A stretch of DNA of 64,000 bases, from the NCBI GenBank assembly GCA_900766005.1, contig CAAFTU010000042.1, positions 1 to 64,000 on the forward strand, given 5' to 3'. The translations under genes were made by a program, and so were the position numbers. A model generated the notes under the pieces. It saw only the letters and a program-made list of their open reading frames with translations, did no database searches and was not told the origin of the DNA. This DNA comes from an uncultured Bacteroides sp. GTDB lineage: Bacteria > Bacteroidota > Bacteroidia > Bacteroidales > Bacteroidaceae. Of this stretch, positions 42,078 to 50,457 are shown piece after piece (within the stretch, counting starts at the first letter, position 1; each line of letters starts with the position of its first letter).

Positions 42078-44324
42078 ATGTCTCATTTACCTCCCTTGAT
42101 TGCCGACCTCGCACTGATCTTGATTTGTGCGGGTGTGATGACACTGCTGTTTAAGAAGTTGAAGCAGCCTTTAGTCTTGGGCTATGTGGTTGCCGGTTTT
42201 TTGGCCAGTCCGCATATGCCTTATACGCCTTCTGTGATGGATACAGCCAATATCAAGACGTGGGCTGATATCGGTGTGATTTTCTTGCTTTTTGCACTGG
42301 GATTGGAGTTTAGTTTCAAGAAGATCGTGAAAGTAGGCGGATCGGCTGTCATCGCGGCGTGTACCATTATCTTCTGTATGATTCTGGTGGGTATCGGTGT
42401 CGGAATGGGATTCGGATGGCACCAGATGGACAGTCTCTTTCTCGGTGGTATGATTGCCATGTCGTCTACCACCATTATCTACAAGGCTTTTGATGATCTT
42501 GGGCTGCGGAAGAAGCAGTTTACCAGTCTTGTGCTCAGCATCCTGATTCTGGAAGATATCTTGGCCATTGTGCTGATGGTGATGCTTTCTACGATGGCGG
42601 TGCGTCATAACTTCGAGGGTGCTGAAATGCTCGAGAGCATTGCCAAGTTGCTATTCTTCCTCATCTTGTGGTTTGTGGTCGGTATTTATCTGATTCCTGA
42701 ATTCCTGAAGCGTTGCCGCAAGTTTATGGGAGAGGAAACACTGCTGATTGTTTCGCTGGCGTTATGCTTCGGTATGGTGGTGCTGGCTGACCATACCGGT
42801 TTTTCGGCAGCTTTCGGTGCCTTTATCATGGGGTCTATCCTGGCTGAAACGATAGAAGCCGAAACGATTGACCGGTTGGTGAATCCTGTAAAAGACCTGT
42901 TTGGTGCCATCTTCTTCGTATCGGTAGGTATGATGGTGGATCCGGCAATGATTGTGGAATACGCTGTGCCTATTCTAGTCATAACGCTGGCTGTCATCTT
43001 GGGGCAGTCTGTGTTCGGCACCTTCGGTGTGGTGTTGTCGGGTAAGCCTTTGAAGACGGCGATGCAATGTGGTTTCAGTTTGACCCAGATAGGGGAGTTC
43101 GCTTTTATCATTGCTTCGTTGGGTGTATCTTTGAGGGTCACGAGTGATTTTCTATACCCCATCGTGGTGGCAGTTTCGGTTATAACGACTTTCCTTACCC
43201 CTTATATGATTCGGTTGGCGGAACCGGCTTCTACTTTTGTGGATGCTCATTTGCCCGAATCTTGGCGTAAGTTCCTGATGCGATACGCTTCCGGTTCGCA
43301 GACGGTGATTAATCACGATAACTTGTGGAAGAAGCTGATTGGAGCTATGCTGCGTATCACACTGGTGTATTCTATCGTCAGTATTTCGGTGGTAGCCCTG
43401 TCTTTCCGGTTTGTAGTGCCGTTCTTTCAGGCCAATCTTCCGTCGTTCTGGGCTTCGCTGCTGGGTGCGGTATTCACAATTTTGTGTATTGCTCCGTTCT
43501 TGCGGGCAATCATGATTAAGAAGAACCATTCAATCGAGTTTATGACCTTGTGGCACGACAGTCGGGTCAATCGCCTTCCGTTGGCTTCCACCATCATTAT
43601 ACGGGTGATGATTGCTGTCTTTTTCGTTATCTTTGTTATTTCCGGTTTGTTCCAGGTGTCAACCGGTCTGATGGCCGGCGTGGCTGTGCTGGTTGTCATG
43701 CTCATGGTGTGGTCGCGGCAGTTGAAAAAGCAGTCTATCTTAATAGAACGCCGTTTCTTTCAGAATCTGCGTTCGCGTGATGTGCGGGCCGAATATTTGG
43801 GTGAGAAGAAGCCCGAATATGCAGGACGCTTGCTTTCGCACGATTTGCATTTGGCCGACGTGGATATTCCCGGTGAGTCTGCCTGGGCGGGCAAGACATT
43901 GATGGAGTTGAATTTGGGCAAACGTTTTGGAGTGCATGTGGCCTCTATACTTCGCGGAAAGCGGCGTATCAACATTCCTGGTGGTTCGGTCCGTCTGTTC
44001 CCGATGGACAAACTTCAGGTTATCGGTACCGATGAACAGCTGAATCTTTTTAATGAAGCGCTTCTGAAGGGAGCGGAGGTTGATTGGGACGTATATGAAA
44101 AGAGTGAAATGACGCTGAAACAGTTGATCATCGACCGGGAGTCTGTATTCTTGGGCAAGACCCTGCGCGAATCGGGTATCCGTGATAAATACCATTGTAT
44201 GATTGCCGGTGTGGAGAGTGAAGACGGCACACTCATGGTGCCGGATGCCAGTGTGCCTTTCAAAGAGGGGGATGTCATCTGGGTAGTCGGCGAAAAGGAT
44301 GATGTGTATCAACTGATCAATTAA
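42078..44324 (+). CDS. Kef-type cation:proton antiporter with RCK-C domains
   Basis: 748 aa, inner membrane. Residues 1-390 are a CPA2 antiporter with about 12 helices (VIFLLFALGLEFSFKKI, AMSSTTIIYKAF, SILILEDILAIVLM with the exchange Asp, and GFSAAFGAFIMGSILAET). A further set of membrane segments (about 415-560) is followed by two TrkA-C/RCK-C-like domains (SAWAGKTLMELNLGKRFGVHVASI, DKLQVIGTDEQL; SVFLGKTLRESGIRDKYHCMIAG, FKEGDVIWVVG). The second membrane region makes it longer than a plain KefB. It probably exchanges K+ or Na+ for protons; the ion is not readable. A terminator follows the stop. Confidence 0.88.
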   Translation: MSHLPPLIADLALILICAGVMTLLFKKLKQPLVLGYVVAGFLASPHMPYTPSVMDTANIKTWADIGVIFLLFALGLEFSFKKIVKVGGSAVIAACTIIFCMILVGIGVGMGFGWHQMDSLFLGGMIAMSSTTIIYKAFDDLGLRKKQFTSLVLSILILEDILAIVLMVMLSTMAVRHNFEGAEMLESIAKLLFFLILWFVVGIYLIPEFLKRCRKFMGEETLLIVSLALCFGMVVLADHTGFSAAFGAFIMGSILAETIEAETIDRLVNPVKDLFGAIFFVSVGMMVDPAMIVEYAVPILVITLAVILGQSVFGTFGVVLSGKPLKTAMQCGFSLTQIGEFAFIIASLGVSLRVTSDFLYPIVVAVSVITTFLTPYMIRLAEPASTFVDAHLPESWRKFLMRYASGSQTVINHDNLWKKLIGAMLRITLVYSIVSISVVALSFRFVVPFFQANLPSFWASLLGAVFTILCIAPFLRAIMIKKNHSIEFMTLWHDSRVNRLPLASTIIIRVMIAVFFVIFVISGLFQVSTGLMAGVAVLVVMLMVWSRQLKKQSILIERRFFQNLRSRDVRAEYLGEKKPEYAGRLLSHDLHLADVDIPGESAWAGKTLMELNLGKRFGVHVASILRGKRRINIPGGSVRLFPMDKLQVIGTDEQLNLFNEALLKGAEVDWDVYEKSEMTLKQLIIDRESVFLGKTLRESGIRDKYHCMIAGVESEDGTLMVPDASVPFKEGDVIWVVGEKDDVYQLIN

Positions 44325-44331
44325 AAAAAAG

Positions 44332-44375
44332 AAAGGCGTATCATTCTTAGTCAGAGTTTGATACGCCTCTTTTTA
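44332..44375. terminator. Bidirectional terminator after the antiporter gene
   Basis: AGGCGTATCA and TGATACGCCT form a perfect 10-bp stem around 15 bases, with A-rich sequence before and TTTTT after. It serves the antiporter gene and possibly the convergent S4 gene. Confidence 0.8.
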
Positions 44376-44427
44376 TGAGGTTCGAATGCGCTTGAATTAA
44401 TCTGCTTGGCTAATAGGATTAGCGTAT

Positions 44428-44850
44428 TTATTCTTCGCTGTCGAAATCGAATTCAAAGTCGAAATCATCCATAAATTCAGCAGTGGTAAAGTCTTCCAGC
44501 TGTCTGCGGTCTTTCTTTGTAGGACGTCCGGTGCCTCGAGCCCGATCGATAAATCCGCTGATTTTGCTCATTTCCAGCAGTTCATACTGATCCGGCGTGG
44601 TAACGTTTTCCATCATTTCAGGCACCATTTTTGCACCTACACGCTTTTCGATGGTTTGCAGCACTTTGAAGGAGTAGGTGATAGGTGGCTTCTTTACCTG
44701 AATCACGTCACCTGGTTTTATCATGCGGGCAGCCTTTACCTGTGATCCGTTCATGGTAACTCTGCCTTTCTTGCAGGCCTCTGCTGCGATGGTGCGTGTC
44801 TTGAAGATACGTACGGCCCACATCCATTTGTCTATTCTTGCTTCAGCCAT
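44428..44850 (-). CDS. S4-domain RNA-binding protein, Hsp15-like
   Basis: 140 aa. The N-terminal S4 domain (RIDKWMWAVRIFKTRTIAAEACKKGRVTMNGSQVK) matches Hsp15/HslR, which in E. coli binds the free 50S subunit carrying nascent chain-tRNA. The C-terminal about 60 residues are basic and then strongly acidic (DDFDFEFDFDSEE), a Bacteroidetes-style extension. It begins 17 bp after pth on the same strand, so it is translated from the same message, in keeping with a ribosome-rescue role beside peptidyl-tRNA hydrolase. Confidence 0.88.
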   Translation of the reverse strand: MAEARIDKWMWAVRIFKTRTIAAEACKKGRVTMNGSQVKAARMIKPGDVIQVKKPPITYSFKVLQTIEKRVGAKMVPEMMENVTTPDQYELLEMSKISGFIDRARGTGRPTKKDRRQLEDFTTAEFMDDFDFEFDFDSEE

Positions 44851-44867
44851 GTCGTTTGATTGCTTTT

Positions 44868-45437
44868 TTATTTCTTGTTAAACTGGTTCATGGTGATGTT
44901 TATCCCTGCCAGGCAGAAACTTTTGACGATTTCTCCGGCTGTTTCCAGACGTTCGTCCATGGTTTTCCAGTCTTCTTCTGTAAAGTGTCCCAATACATAG
45001 TCCACCTGTCCGCCCCGGGGGAAATCATTTCCGATGCCGAAACGCAAGCGGGCATAGTTCTGTGTGCCCAGTGTGGCAGCGATATGTTTCAGCCCGTTGT
45101 GGCCGGCATCACTTCCTTTGCCTTTGAGGCGAAGGGAGCCGAAGGGGAGCGCCAAATCGTCCACGATAATCAGTACATTTTCCAATGGGATGTTTTCCTT
45201 CTGCATCCAATACCGTACAGCCGAACCGCTTAAATTCATAAAGGTGGAAGGCTTAAGCAGGATCAGCTGTCGTCCTTTGATAGAAAAACTGGTTGTGAAT
45301 CCATAGCGTCCGTCAACAAAAGGCAGTGCATTGTTGGCTTTAGCCAATGCATCCACTGTCATAAACCCAATGTTGTGTCGGGTTTCGTGATACTCGGGTC
45401 CGATATTGCCCAGTCCGACAATCAAATATTTTATCAT
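44868..45437 (-). CDS. pth: Peptidyl-tRNA hydrolase
   Basis: 189 aa. Cleaves peptidyl-tRNA released from ribosomes. Family signatures: VGLGNIGPEYHETRHNIGF (catalytic His), LLKPSTFMNLSGSAV, IIVDDLALPFGSLRLKGKGSDAGHNGLKHI (catalytic Asp and His region) and FPRGGQVDYVLGHF. It lies between rplY and the S4 gene on the same strand, a usual grouping for L25 and Pth. Confidence 0.97.
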   Translation of the reverse strand: MIKYLIVGLGNIGPEYHETRHNIGFMTVDALAKANNALPFVDGRYGFTTSFSIKGRQLILLKPSTFMNLSGSAVRYWMQKENIPLENVLIIVDDLALPFGSLRLKGKGSDAGHNGLKHIAATLGTQNYARLRFGIGNDFPRGGQVDYVLGHFTEEDWKTMDERLETAGEIVKSFCLAGINITMNQFNKK

Positions 45438-45531
45438 AGTGTTCTAAAAATCAAATTACTAATAATCTAATACTAAAAAAGAGTAAAGTAGACTAAGGAT
45501 GAAAACACGTCCGGAGTAAGAGGAAAAGAAA

Positions 45532-45594
45532 AACGCAGATTAATACAAATTATTGCAGACTGAATATCTGCTTTAATCTGCATTAACCTGCGTT
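45532..45594. repeat. 63-bp imperfect inverted repeat between pth and rplY
   Basis: AACGCAGATTAAT (45532-45544) and ATTAACCTGCGTT (45582-45594) match in 12 of 13 positions. The 37-bp centre contains an inner stem GCAGA...TCTGC and a further TTAATCTGC, so the piece is made of repeated GCAGATTAA-type units. It may attenuate or terminate transcription between the two genes. Confidence 0.65.
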
Positions 45595-45628
45595 GGCAGT
45601 TATATCTCTTTTAAAGGGATATTTTCAA

Positions 45629-46219
45629 TTATTTGCCAGCAGCTGCCTGAGCACCTCTTGCTGCACGAGTCAATTTAACTGCACAAACAACAGCTTCCTT
45701 AGCAGTGATCAATTCAAGACCTTCGTAGCTCAATTCGCCAACCTTGATTGTTTTACCCAATCCCAGGTTAGAAACATTGATAACCAGTCTTTCAGGGATT
45801 ACGTTGTACAAAGCTTTCACTTTGATCTTACGCATCTGCAAAGCCAACTTACCACCGGCTTTCACACCTTCTGCCAAACCTTCCAAACGTACAGGCACTT
45901 CCATTACGATAGGCTTAACTTCGTTGATTTGGTAGAAGTCAACGTGCAGGATAGTGTCTTTTACAGGGTGGAACTGGATGTCCTTCAAGATAGCGTTTAC
46001 TTTCTTGCCATCGATATCCAAGTTTACTACGTAGATGTGCGGAGTGTAAACCAAGTTACGGAGACCTTCGTTGGGTACAGTGAAGTGAACGATTTCTTCA
46101 CCACCATAAAGTACACAAGGTACACCACCATTCTTACGGATAGCTTTCAATGCTCTTGATTGTTCAGAAGAGCGTTCTGCAATTGTTCTTGCAGTTCCTT
46201 TTACATCAATTGTTCTCAT
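45629..46219 (-). CDS. rplY: 50S ribosomal protein L25 (CTC form)
   Basis: 196 aa, the long CTC version. Residues 1-90 bind 5S rRNA (VKGTARTIAERSSEQSRALKAIRKNGGVPCVLYGG at the start); the C-terminal beta domain follows (VDFYQINEVKPIVMEVPVRL, GGKLALQMRKIKVKA). It ends in an Ala-rich tail. Codon use is that of a highly expressed gene. It has a full promoter about 95 bp upstream and probably leads into pth. Confidence 0.97.
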   Translation of the reverse strand: MRTIDVKGTARTIAERSSEQSRALKAIRKNGGVPCVLYGGEEIVHFTVPNEGLRNLVYTPHIYVVNLDIDGKKVNAILKDIQFHPVKDTILHVDFYQINEVKPIVMEVPVRLEGLAEGVKAGGKLALQMRKIKVKALYNVIPERLVINVSNLGLGKTIKVGELSYEGLELITAKEAVVCAVKLTRAARGAQAAAGK

Positions 46220-46313
46220 TGTTTTTACTAATTGTGTTACTCTAAATTAAGTTATTTTGCTTAATTCACCATCACACGATGTGGATATCACACGATGCTG
46301 CAAAAAAGCGGTG

Positions 46314-46344
46314 CAAAATTAGACTATTTTTTTGAATTAACAAA
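46314..46344 (-). promoter_or_regulatory. rplY promoter
   Basis: Minus-strand TTTG (46344-46341), 19-bp spacer, TAATTTTG (46321-46314): a full consensus. It leaves a leader of about 90 nt. Confidence 0.85.
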
Positions 46345-46355
46345 GAATTAGCCCA

Positions 46356-46745
46356 TTAAAAATCAATATCTATTTTAAATTCAGCATCCAATTTGTCTTC
46401 TTCGTCTGCTTTTTTAGCTTTTTCATTCGGCAAATTTTCTGTATGGTTGCTGTATTCGCTTGTATCGTTGCGCTCGATGTATCTCACGGCCTCTTCAAGT
46501 CCGTTCATAAACTTCTGGAAGTCTTCCCGGTATAGGAAGATTTTATGTTTTTCGAAGCTGATTTGAGAGTCATCCCCTTCTCCGGTTATAACCTTTTTGC
46601 TCTCTGTTATGGCCAAGAACATCTCGTCTTTCCGATTCTTTTTCACATCGAGGTAGTAGATGCGTTTACCTGCTTTGATAGACTTGGAAAATACGATTTC
46701 CTTGTCATTCATGTCTGCGCTCATTTTCTTTTTTAAATCTTCCAT
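46356..46745 (-). CDS. DUF3276/PUR-alpha-like nucleic-acid-binding protein
   Basis: 129 aa. Residues about 15-90 form one PUR repeat (EIVFSKSIKAGKRIYYLDVKKN, KMFLAIT-like strand, HKIFLYREDFQKFMNGLEEAVRYI), the fold of Borrelia BpuR that binds single-stranded DNA or RNA. The C-terminus is charged and disordered. In Bacteroidetes the family is nearly universal and its role unknown. It is read from its own minus-strand unit, and its 3' end abuts the rplY promoter. Confidence 0.85.
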   Translation of the reverse strand: MEDLKKKMSADMNDKEIVFSKSIKAGKRIYYLDVKKNRKDEMFLAITESKKVITGEGDDSQISFEKHKIFLYREDFQKFMNGLEEAVRYIERNDTSEYSNHTENLPNEKAKKADEEDKLDAEFKIDIDF

Positions 46746-46851
46746 GTCTTAATCGATCCTTTTGTAATCGGCTTCAAATTTGGATATTTTTTTTAAACTG
46801 TCAAAAGAAAATGGGAATAGAATGAAATACTATACAAAAAAATGTGATTTC

Positions 46852-46884
46852 TTTGTGGAAACTAATTTAAAATAGTTATTTTTG
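46852..46884 (+). promoter_or_regulatory. Promoter of the nusB-yajC-ybbR-coaE operon
   Basis: TTTG (46852-46855), 21-bp spacer, TATTTTTG (46877-46884); ATG at 46917. A complete consensus. Confidence 0.85.
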
Positions 46885-46916
46885 CAACTCAAAACAACAG
46901 TATTAATATTGAATAT

Positions 46917-47843
46917 ATGATCAACAGAGTTCTTATTCGTCTTAAGATTATCCAGATTGTCTATGCGTACTATCAGAATGGAAGCAAAAATCTGGACTCA
47001 GCGGAGAAAGAGTTATTCTTTAGTCTTTCAAAGGCGTATGACCTTTACAATTATTTGTTGATGCTGATGATAGCATTGACCGAGTATGCACAAAAGCGCA
47101 TTGATGCGGCCAAAGCGAAATTGGCACCTACTAAAGAGGAACTCCATCCCAACACCAAATTTGTGGACAACAAGTTTATTGCTCAATTGGAAGTGAACAA
47201 ACAATTGACAGAGTTCATGGCCAACCAGAAACGTACTTGGGCAAATGACCAGGATTTTATCAAGGATTTGTTCGAGAAAATAGCAGAAACCGATATATAT
47301 AAGGAGTATATGGCTTCGGACGACTCTTCATATGAAGCAGACAGAGAGTTGTGGAGAAAATTGTATAAGACTTATATATTCAACAATCCGGCATTGGATG
47401 AGGTGTTGGAGGATCAAAGTTTGTATTGGAACGATGACAAGGAAATCGTAGATACATTCGTATTGAAAACAATTAAGCGCTTTGATGAGAAGAACGGTGC
47501 TGCACAGCCTTTGTTGTCTGAGTTCAAAGATGATGAAGACCAGGAGTTTGCTCGTCGCTTGTTCCGCCGTACGATATTGAATGCCGACTATTATCGTCAT
47601 TTGGTCAGTGAAAATACCAAGAACTGGGATTTGGACCGTATCGCTTTCATGGATGTGATTATTATGCAGATTGCTTTGGCAGAAATTCTAAGTTTCCCGA
47701 ACATTCCGGTGAGTGTTACGTTGAATGAATATGTAGAGATTGCCAAGCGGTATAGCACAGCTAAGAGCGGCAGTTTTATCAATGGTACCTTGGACGGAAT
47801 TGTCAATCGTTTGAGAAAAAACGGTAAGCTGACTAAGAATTGA
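46917..47843 (+). CDS. nusB: Transcription antitermination factor NusB, long Bacteroidetes form
   Basis: 308 aa, about twice the E. coli length. The N-terminus (MINRVLIRLKIIQIVYAYYQNG) and the last 110 residues (EFARRLFRRTILNADYYRHLV, AFMDVIIMQIALAEILSFPNIPVSVTLNEYVEIAKRY, FINGTLDGIVNRL) are the helical NusB core; a charged insertion of about 130 residues lies between them. NusB with NusE binds boxA RNA for rRNA antitermination. It leads an operon with yajC (39 bp gap). Confidence 0.93.
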   Translation: MINRVLIRLKIIQIVYAYYQNGSKNLDSAEKELFFSLSKAYDLYNYLLMLMIALTEYAQKRIDAAKAKLAPTKEELHPNTKFVDNKFIAQLEVNKQLTEFMANQKRTWANDQDFIKDLFEKIAETDIYKEYMASDDSSYEADRELWRKLYKTYIFNNPALDEVLEDQSLYWNDDKEIVDTFVLKTIKRFDEKNGAAQPLLSEFKDDEDQEFARRLFRRTILNADYYRHLVSENTKNWDLDRIAFMDVIIMQIALAEILSFPNIPVSVTLNEYVEIAKRYSTAKSGSFINGTLDGIVNRLRKNGKLTKN

Positions 47844-47882
47844 TACCTTATATAATAGTACTAACTCAATAAAATGTGAATT

Positions 47883-48203
47883 ATGAATCTGATGAATGTA
47901 TTGTTGCAAGCTCCGGTTGCAGGCCAGGGTGGTGAGTACATGTGGATCATGTTGATACTGATGTTTGTTATCATGTATTTCTTCATGATTCGTCCTCAAA
48001 ACAAAAAGCAAAAAGAAATTGCTAATTTTCGCAAGGCTTTGCAGGTAAATCAGCATGTGATGACTGCTGGTGGCATCCATGGTGTAGTGAAGGAAATTGC
48101 AGACGACTATATCGTTCTCGAAATTGCTTCAAATGTGAAGATCAAAATTGACAAGAACTCGATTTTTGCTGATGCTTCGGCTGTAAACAATCAGGCTAAG
48201 TAA
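47883..48203 (+). CDS. yajC: Preprotein translocase subunit YajC
   Basis: 106 aa. One membrane segment (MWIMLILMFVIMYFFMI) followed by RPQNKKQKEIANFRKAL and the beta barrel QHVMTAGGIHGVVKEIADDYIVLEIA, the classic YajC pattern. It associates with SecDF and YidC in the inner membrane. It lies 39 bp after nusB and 21 bp before the ybbR-like gene. Confidence 0.96.
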   Translation: MNLMNVLLQAPVAGQGGEYMWIMLILMFVIMYFFMIRPQNKKQKEIANFRKALQVNQHVMTAGGIHGVVKEIADDYIVLEIASNVKIKIDKNSIFADASAVNNQAK

Positions 48204-48224
48204 ATCGTTTGATAAGAATAGCGT

Positions 48225-49238
48225 ATGTTCGATTGTAAGAGTATTAGAAATATATACTTAAAGCAATCTAAAAGAATTAAGGATTTTCTGCTCAGTGATA
48301 AGAGCAGGGAGTTCTTAATTTTTTTATTTTTCTTTTTTGTTGCCAGCGGCTTCTGGTTGCTTCAGACACTCAATAGTGATTATGAGGCTGAATTTTCTAT
48401 TCCCGTGCGCATGAAGGATTTGCCCAATCACGTGGTGCTGACTTCCGAACCTCCTTCTGAACTTCGTATCCGGGTAAAGGATAAGGGCACTGTGCTCTTG
48501 AATTATATGTTGGGTAAGAGCTTCTTTCCCATTCATTTTAGTTTTCCCGACTATCAAGGCAAAAATAGTCACGTGAAGATTTTTGCATCTGATTTTGAGA
48601 AGAAAATAGCTGTTCAGCTCAATGCCTCGTCTAAGATTGTTTCCATCCAACCGGATACGCTGGATTACATCTATTCGGAGGGTAAGTCCAAACGGGTGCC
48701 GGTTCGTTTTCAAGGGCGTATCACTGCCGGTATGCAGTATTATATTTCCGACACGATTTGTACTCCGGACTCTGTGCTGGTTTATGCTCCGGAAAATATG
48801 CTTGGAAGCATCACGGCTGCTTATACGAAGAAAATGGAGCTGGAGAATATTCTGGATACAACGCGTATGCAGTTGCCTTTGCTTGCTCCCAAAGGAGCAA
48901 AATTTGTGCCGTCGGTGGTGGACATGACTTTTCCGGTTGATATCTATACAGAAAAAACGGTTGAGGTTCCTTTGGTGGGTGTTAATTTTCCGGAAGATAA
49001 AGTGTTGCGTGCTTTCCCTTCCAAAGTGCAAATCACTTTTCAAGTGGGGTTGAAGCAGTTCCGTCAGGTACAGGCCAGCGATTTTGTAATCAACGTGCCT
49101 TATGATGAACTGCTGCAATTGGGGGCCGACAAATATACTGTGCGGCTCAATGCTTGCCCTAAAGGTATCACTCAAGTGCGTATTCTTCCTGAGCAAGTTG
49201 ATTTTTTGATAGAACAAGTATCTTCTTATGGCGATTAA
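48225..49238 (+). CDS. YbbR-domain membrane-anchored protein
   Basis: 337 aa. One membrane helix (EFLIFLFFFFVASGFWLLQTL) is near residue 30-50; the rest is outside the membrane and contains YbbR-like beta repeats (VRMKDLPNHVVLTSEPPSELRIRVKD; PVRFQGRITAGMQYYI; VEVPLVGVNFPEDKVLRAFPSKVQITFQV). In Firmicutes YbbR/CdaR regulates c-di-AMP cyclase CdaA; here no such partner is adjacent. Its end overlaps coaE by 11 bp, so the two are coupled. Confidence 0.85.
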   Translation: MFDCKSIRNIYLKQSKRIKDFLLSDKSREFLIFLFFFFVASGFWLLQTLNSDYEAEFSIPVRMKDLPNHVVLTSEPPSELRIRVKDKGTVLLNYMLGKSFFPIHFSFPDYQGKNSHVKIFASDFEKKIAVQLNASSKIVSIQPDTLDYIYSEGKSKRVPVRFQGRITAGMQYYISDTICTPDSVLVYAPENMLGSITAAYTKKMELENILDTTRMQLPLLAPKGAKFVPSVVDMTFPVDIYTEKTVEVPLVGVNFPEDKVLRAFPSKVQITFQVGLKQFRQVQASDFVINVPYDELLQLGADKYTVRLNACPKGITQVRILPEQVDFLIEQVSSYGD

Positions 49239-49842
49239 AATTGGTATAACAGGCGGTATCGGCAGTGGCAAGAGCGTGGTTTCATGGCTGCTCGAAATGA
49301 TGGGTGTTCCGGTGTATATTTCCGATGTGGAAGCCAAGCGGCTGATGCATACGGATGAGGTGGTACGTAGGGAACTCATCGCATTGGTAGGCGAGGATGT
49401 TTATCAGGGAGGGCAGCTCAATCGCCCGTTGCTGGCATCTTATATGTTCGGGTATCCGCAGCGGATGGAAAAAATCAATCGCATTGTTCATCCGCAGGTG
49501 AAGGCGGATTTCCGCAGGTGGGTAGCTGAACATTCGCATGCAGATTGGGTGGCGATGGAGTCGGCTATTCTCATTGAAGCCGGATTCCGGGAGGAAGTAG
49601 ATTTTCTGGTGACTGTGTATGCTCCGTTGGAAGTAAGGGTGGAGCGGGCCGTAAAGCGTGACAGCTCTACGCGCGAACTCGTCTTGAAACGAATCCAGTC
49701 GCAGATGAGTGATGAAGAGAAAAAGCAGAAAGCTGATTTTGTGATTGTGAATGATAATGAAACATCGTTAATTCCGCAGGTTTTGGAACTTATTTCTTTT
49801 CTATCTAAAAATAATCATTACCTTTGTCGGGCAAAAAAATAA
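49228..49842 (+). CDS. coaE: Dephospho-CoA kinase
   Basis: 204 aa. Last step of CoA synthesis, phosphorylating the 3'-OH of dephospho-CoA. Walker A GITGGIGSGKSVV is at residues 7-19, then VYISDVEAKRLMHTDE, NRIVHPQVKADFRRW (CoA-binding region), and SQMSDEEKKQKADFVIVND (lid). It overlaps ybbR by 11 bp. Confidence 0.97.
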   Translation: MAIKIGITGGIGSGKSVVSWLLEMMGVPVYISDVEAKRLMHTDEVVRRELIALVGEDVYQGGQLNRPLLASYMFGYPQRMEKINRIVHPQVKADFRRWVAEHSHADWVAMESAILIEAGFREEVDFLVTVYAPLEVRVERAVKRDSSTRELVLKRIQSQMSDEEKKQKADFVIVNDNETSLIPQVLELISFLSKNNHYLCRAKK

Positions 49843-49869
49843 TTAATTAATCGAAACCATTTTTTTACT

Positions 49870-50310
49870 ATGTTGAAGACTATCTTGTCTATCTCCGGAA
49901 AACCGGGATTGTACAAACTTATTTCGCAGGGAAAAAATATGCTGATTGTAGAATCAATCAGTGCCGAGAAAAAACGCTTTCCAGCTTATGGTAACGAGAA
50001 AATTATCTCTTTGGCTGATATAGCGATGTATACGGATGAGGATGAAGTGCCTTTGTATGAAGTGTTGGAATCAATCAAAACAAAGGAACAGTCTGCACCG
50101 GTTGCTCTTGAACCTAAGAAAGCTACTCCGGAACAGTTGCGTAACTTCTTGGCTGAAGTATTGCCGAACTTTGACCGCGATCGTGTTTATGTAGCAGATA
50201 TCAAGAAGCTGATTTCTTGGTACAATATTCTTGTAAACAACGGTATTACTGAATTTAAGCCGGAGGTAAGCAAGGAAGAAACTGCAGAAACTGCAGAAAC
50301 TGCAGAATAA
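49870..50310 (+). CDS. DUF5606-family conserved protein
   Basis: 146 aa. The N-terminus MLKTILSISGKPGLYKLISQGKNMLIVESI is the recognised start of this Bacteroidetes family, and RNFLAEVLPNFDRDRVYVADIKKLISWYNIL is the helical second half. Function unknown. The last residues are ETAETAETAE, coded by three copies of a 9-bp unit (ACTGCAGAA). It follows coaE by 27 bp and ends the operon, before a terminator. Confidence 0.85.
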   Translation: MLKTILSISGKPGLYKLISQGKNMLIVESISAEKKRFPAYGNEKIISLADIAMYTDEDEVPLYEVLESIKTKEQSAPVALEPKKATPEQLRNFLAEVLPNFDRDRVYVADIKKLISWYNILVNNGITEFKPEVSKEETAETAETAE

Positions 50311-50366
50311 AGATCTTATTTATCTGATTATAAAAGAAGCAAATTCCTCTCTTCTTTTAAAACGAA

Positions 50367-50407
50367 ATTACCCCTGTTACATTTCTGTAGCAGGGGTAAT
50401 CTTTTTG
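50367..50407. terminator. Bidirectional terminator between DUF5606 and clpB genes
   Basis: ATTACCCCTG (50367-50376) and CAGGGGTAAT (50391-50400) are perfect arms around 14 bases, followed by CTTTTTG. Its loop (ACA...CTGTAG) resembles that of the dsbD terminator. Confidence 0.85.
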
Positions 50408-50457
50408 TCAAGGTGCATCAGGCGCCTCTCTTCTGTTTCCGTTTAGGTAGATCGGGG

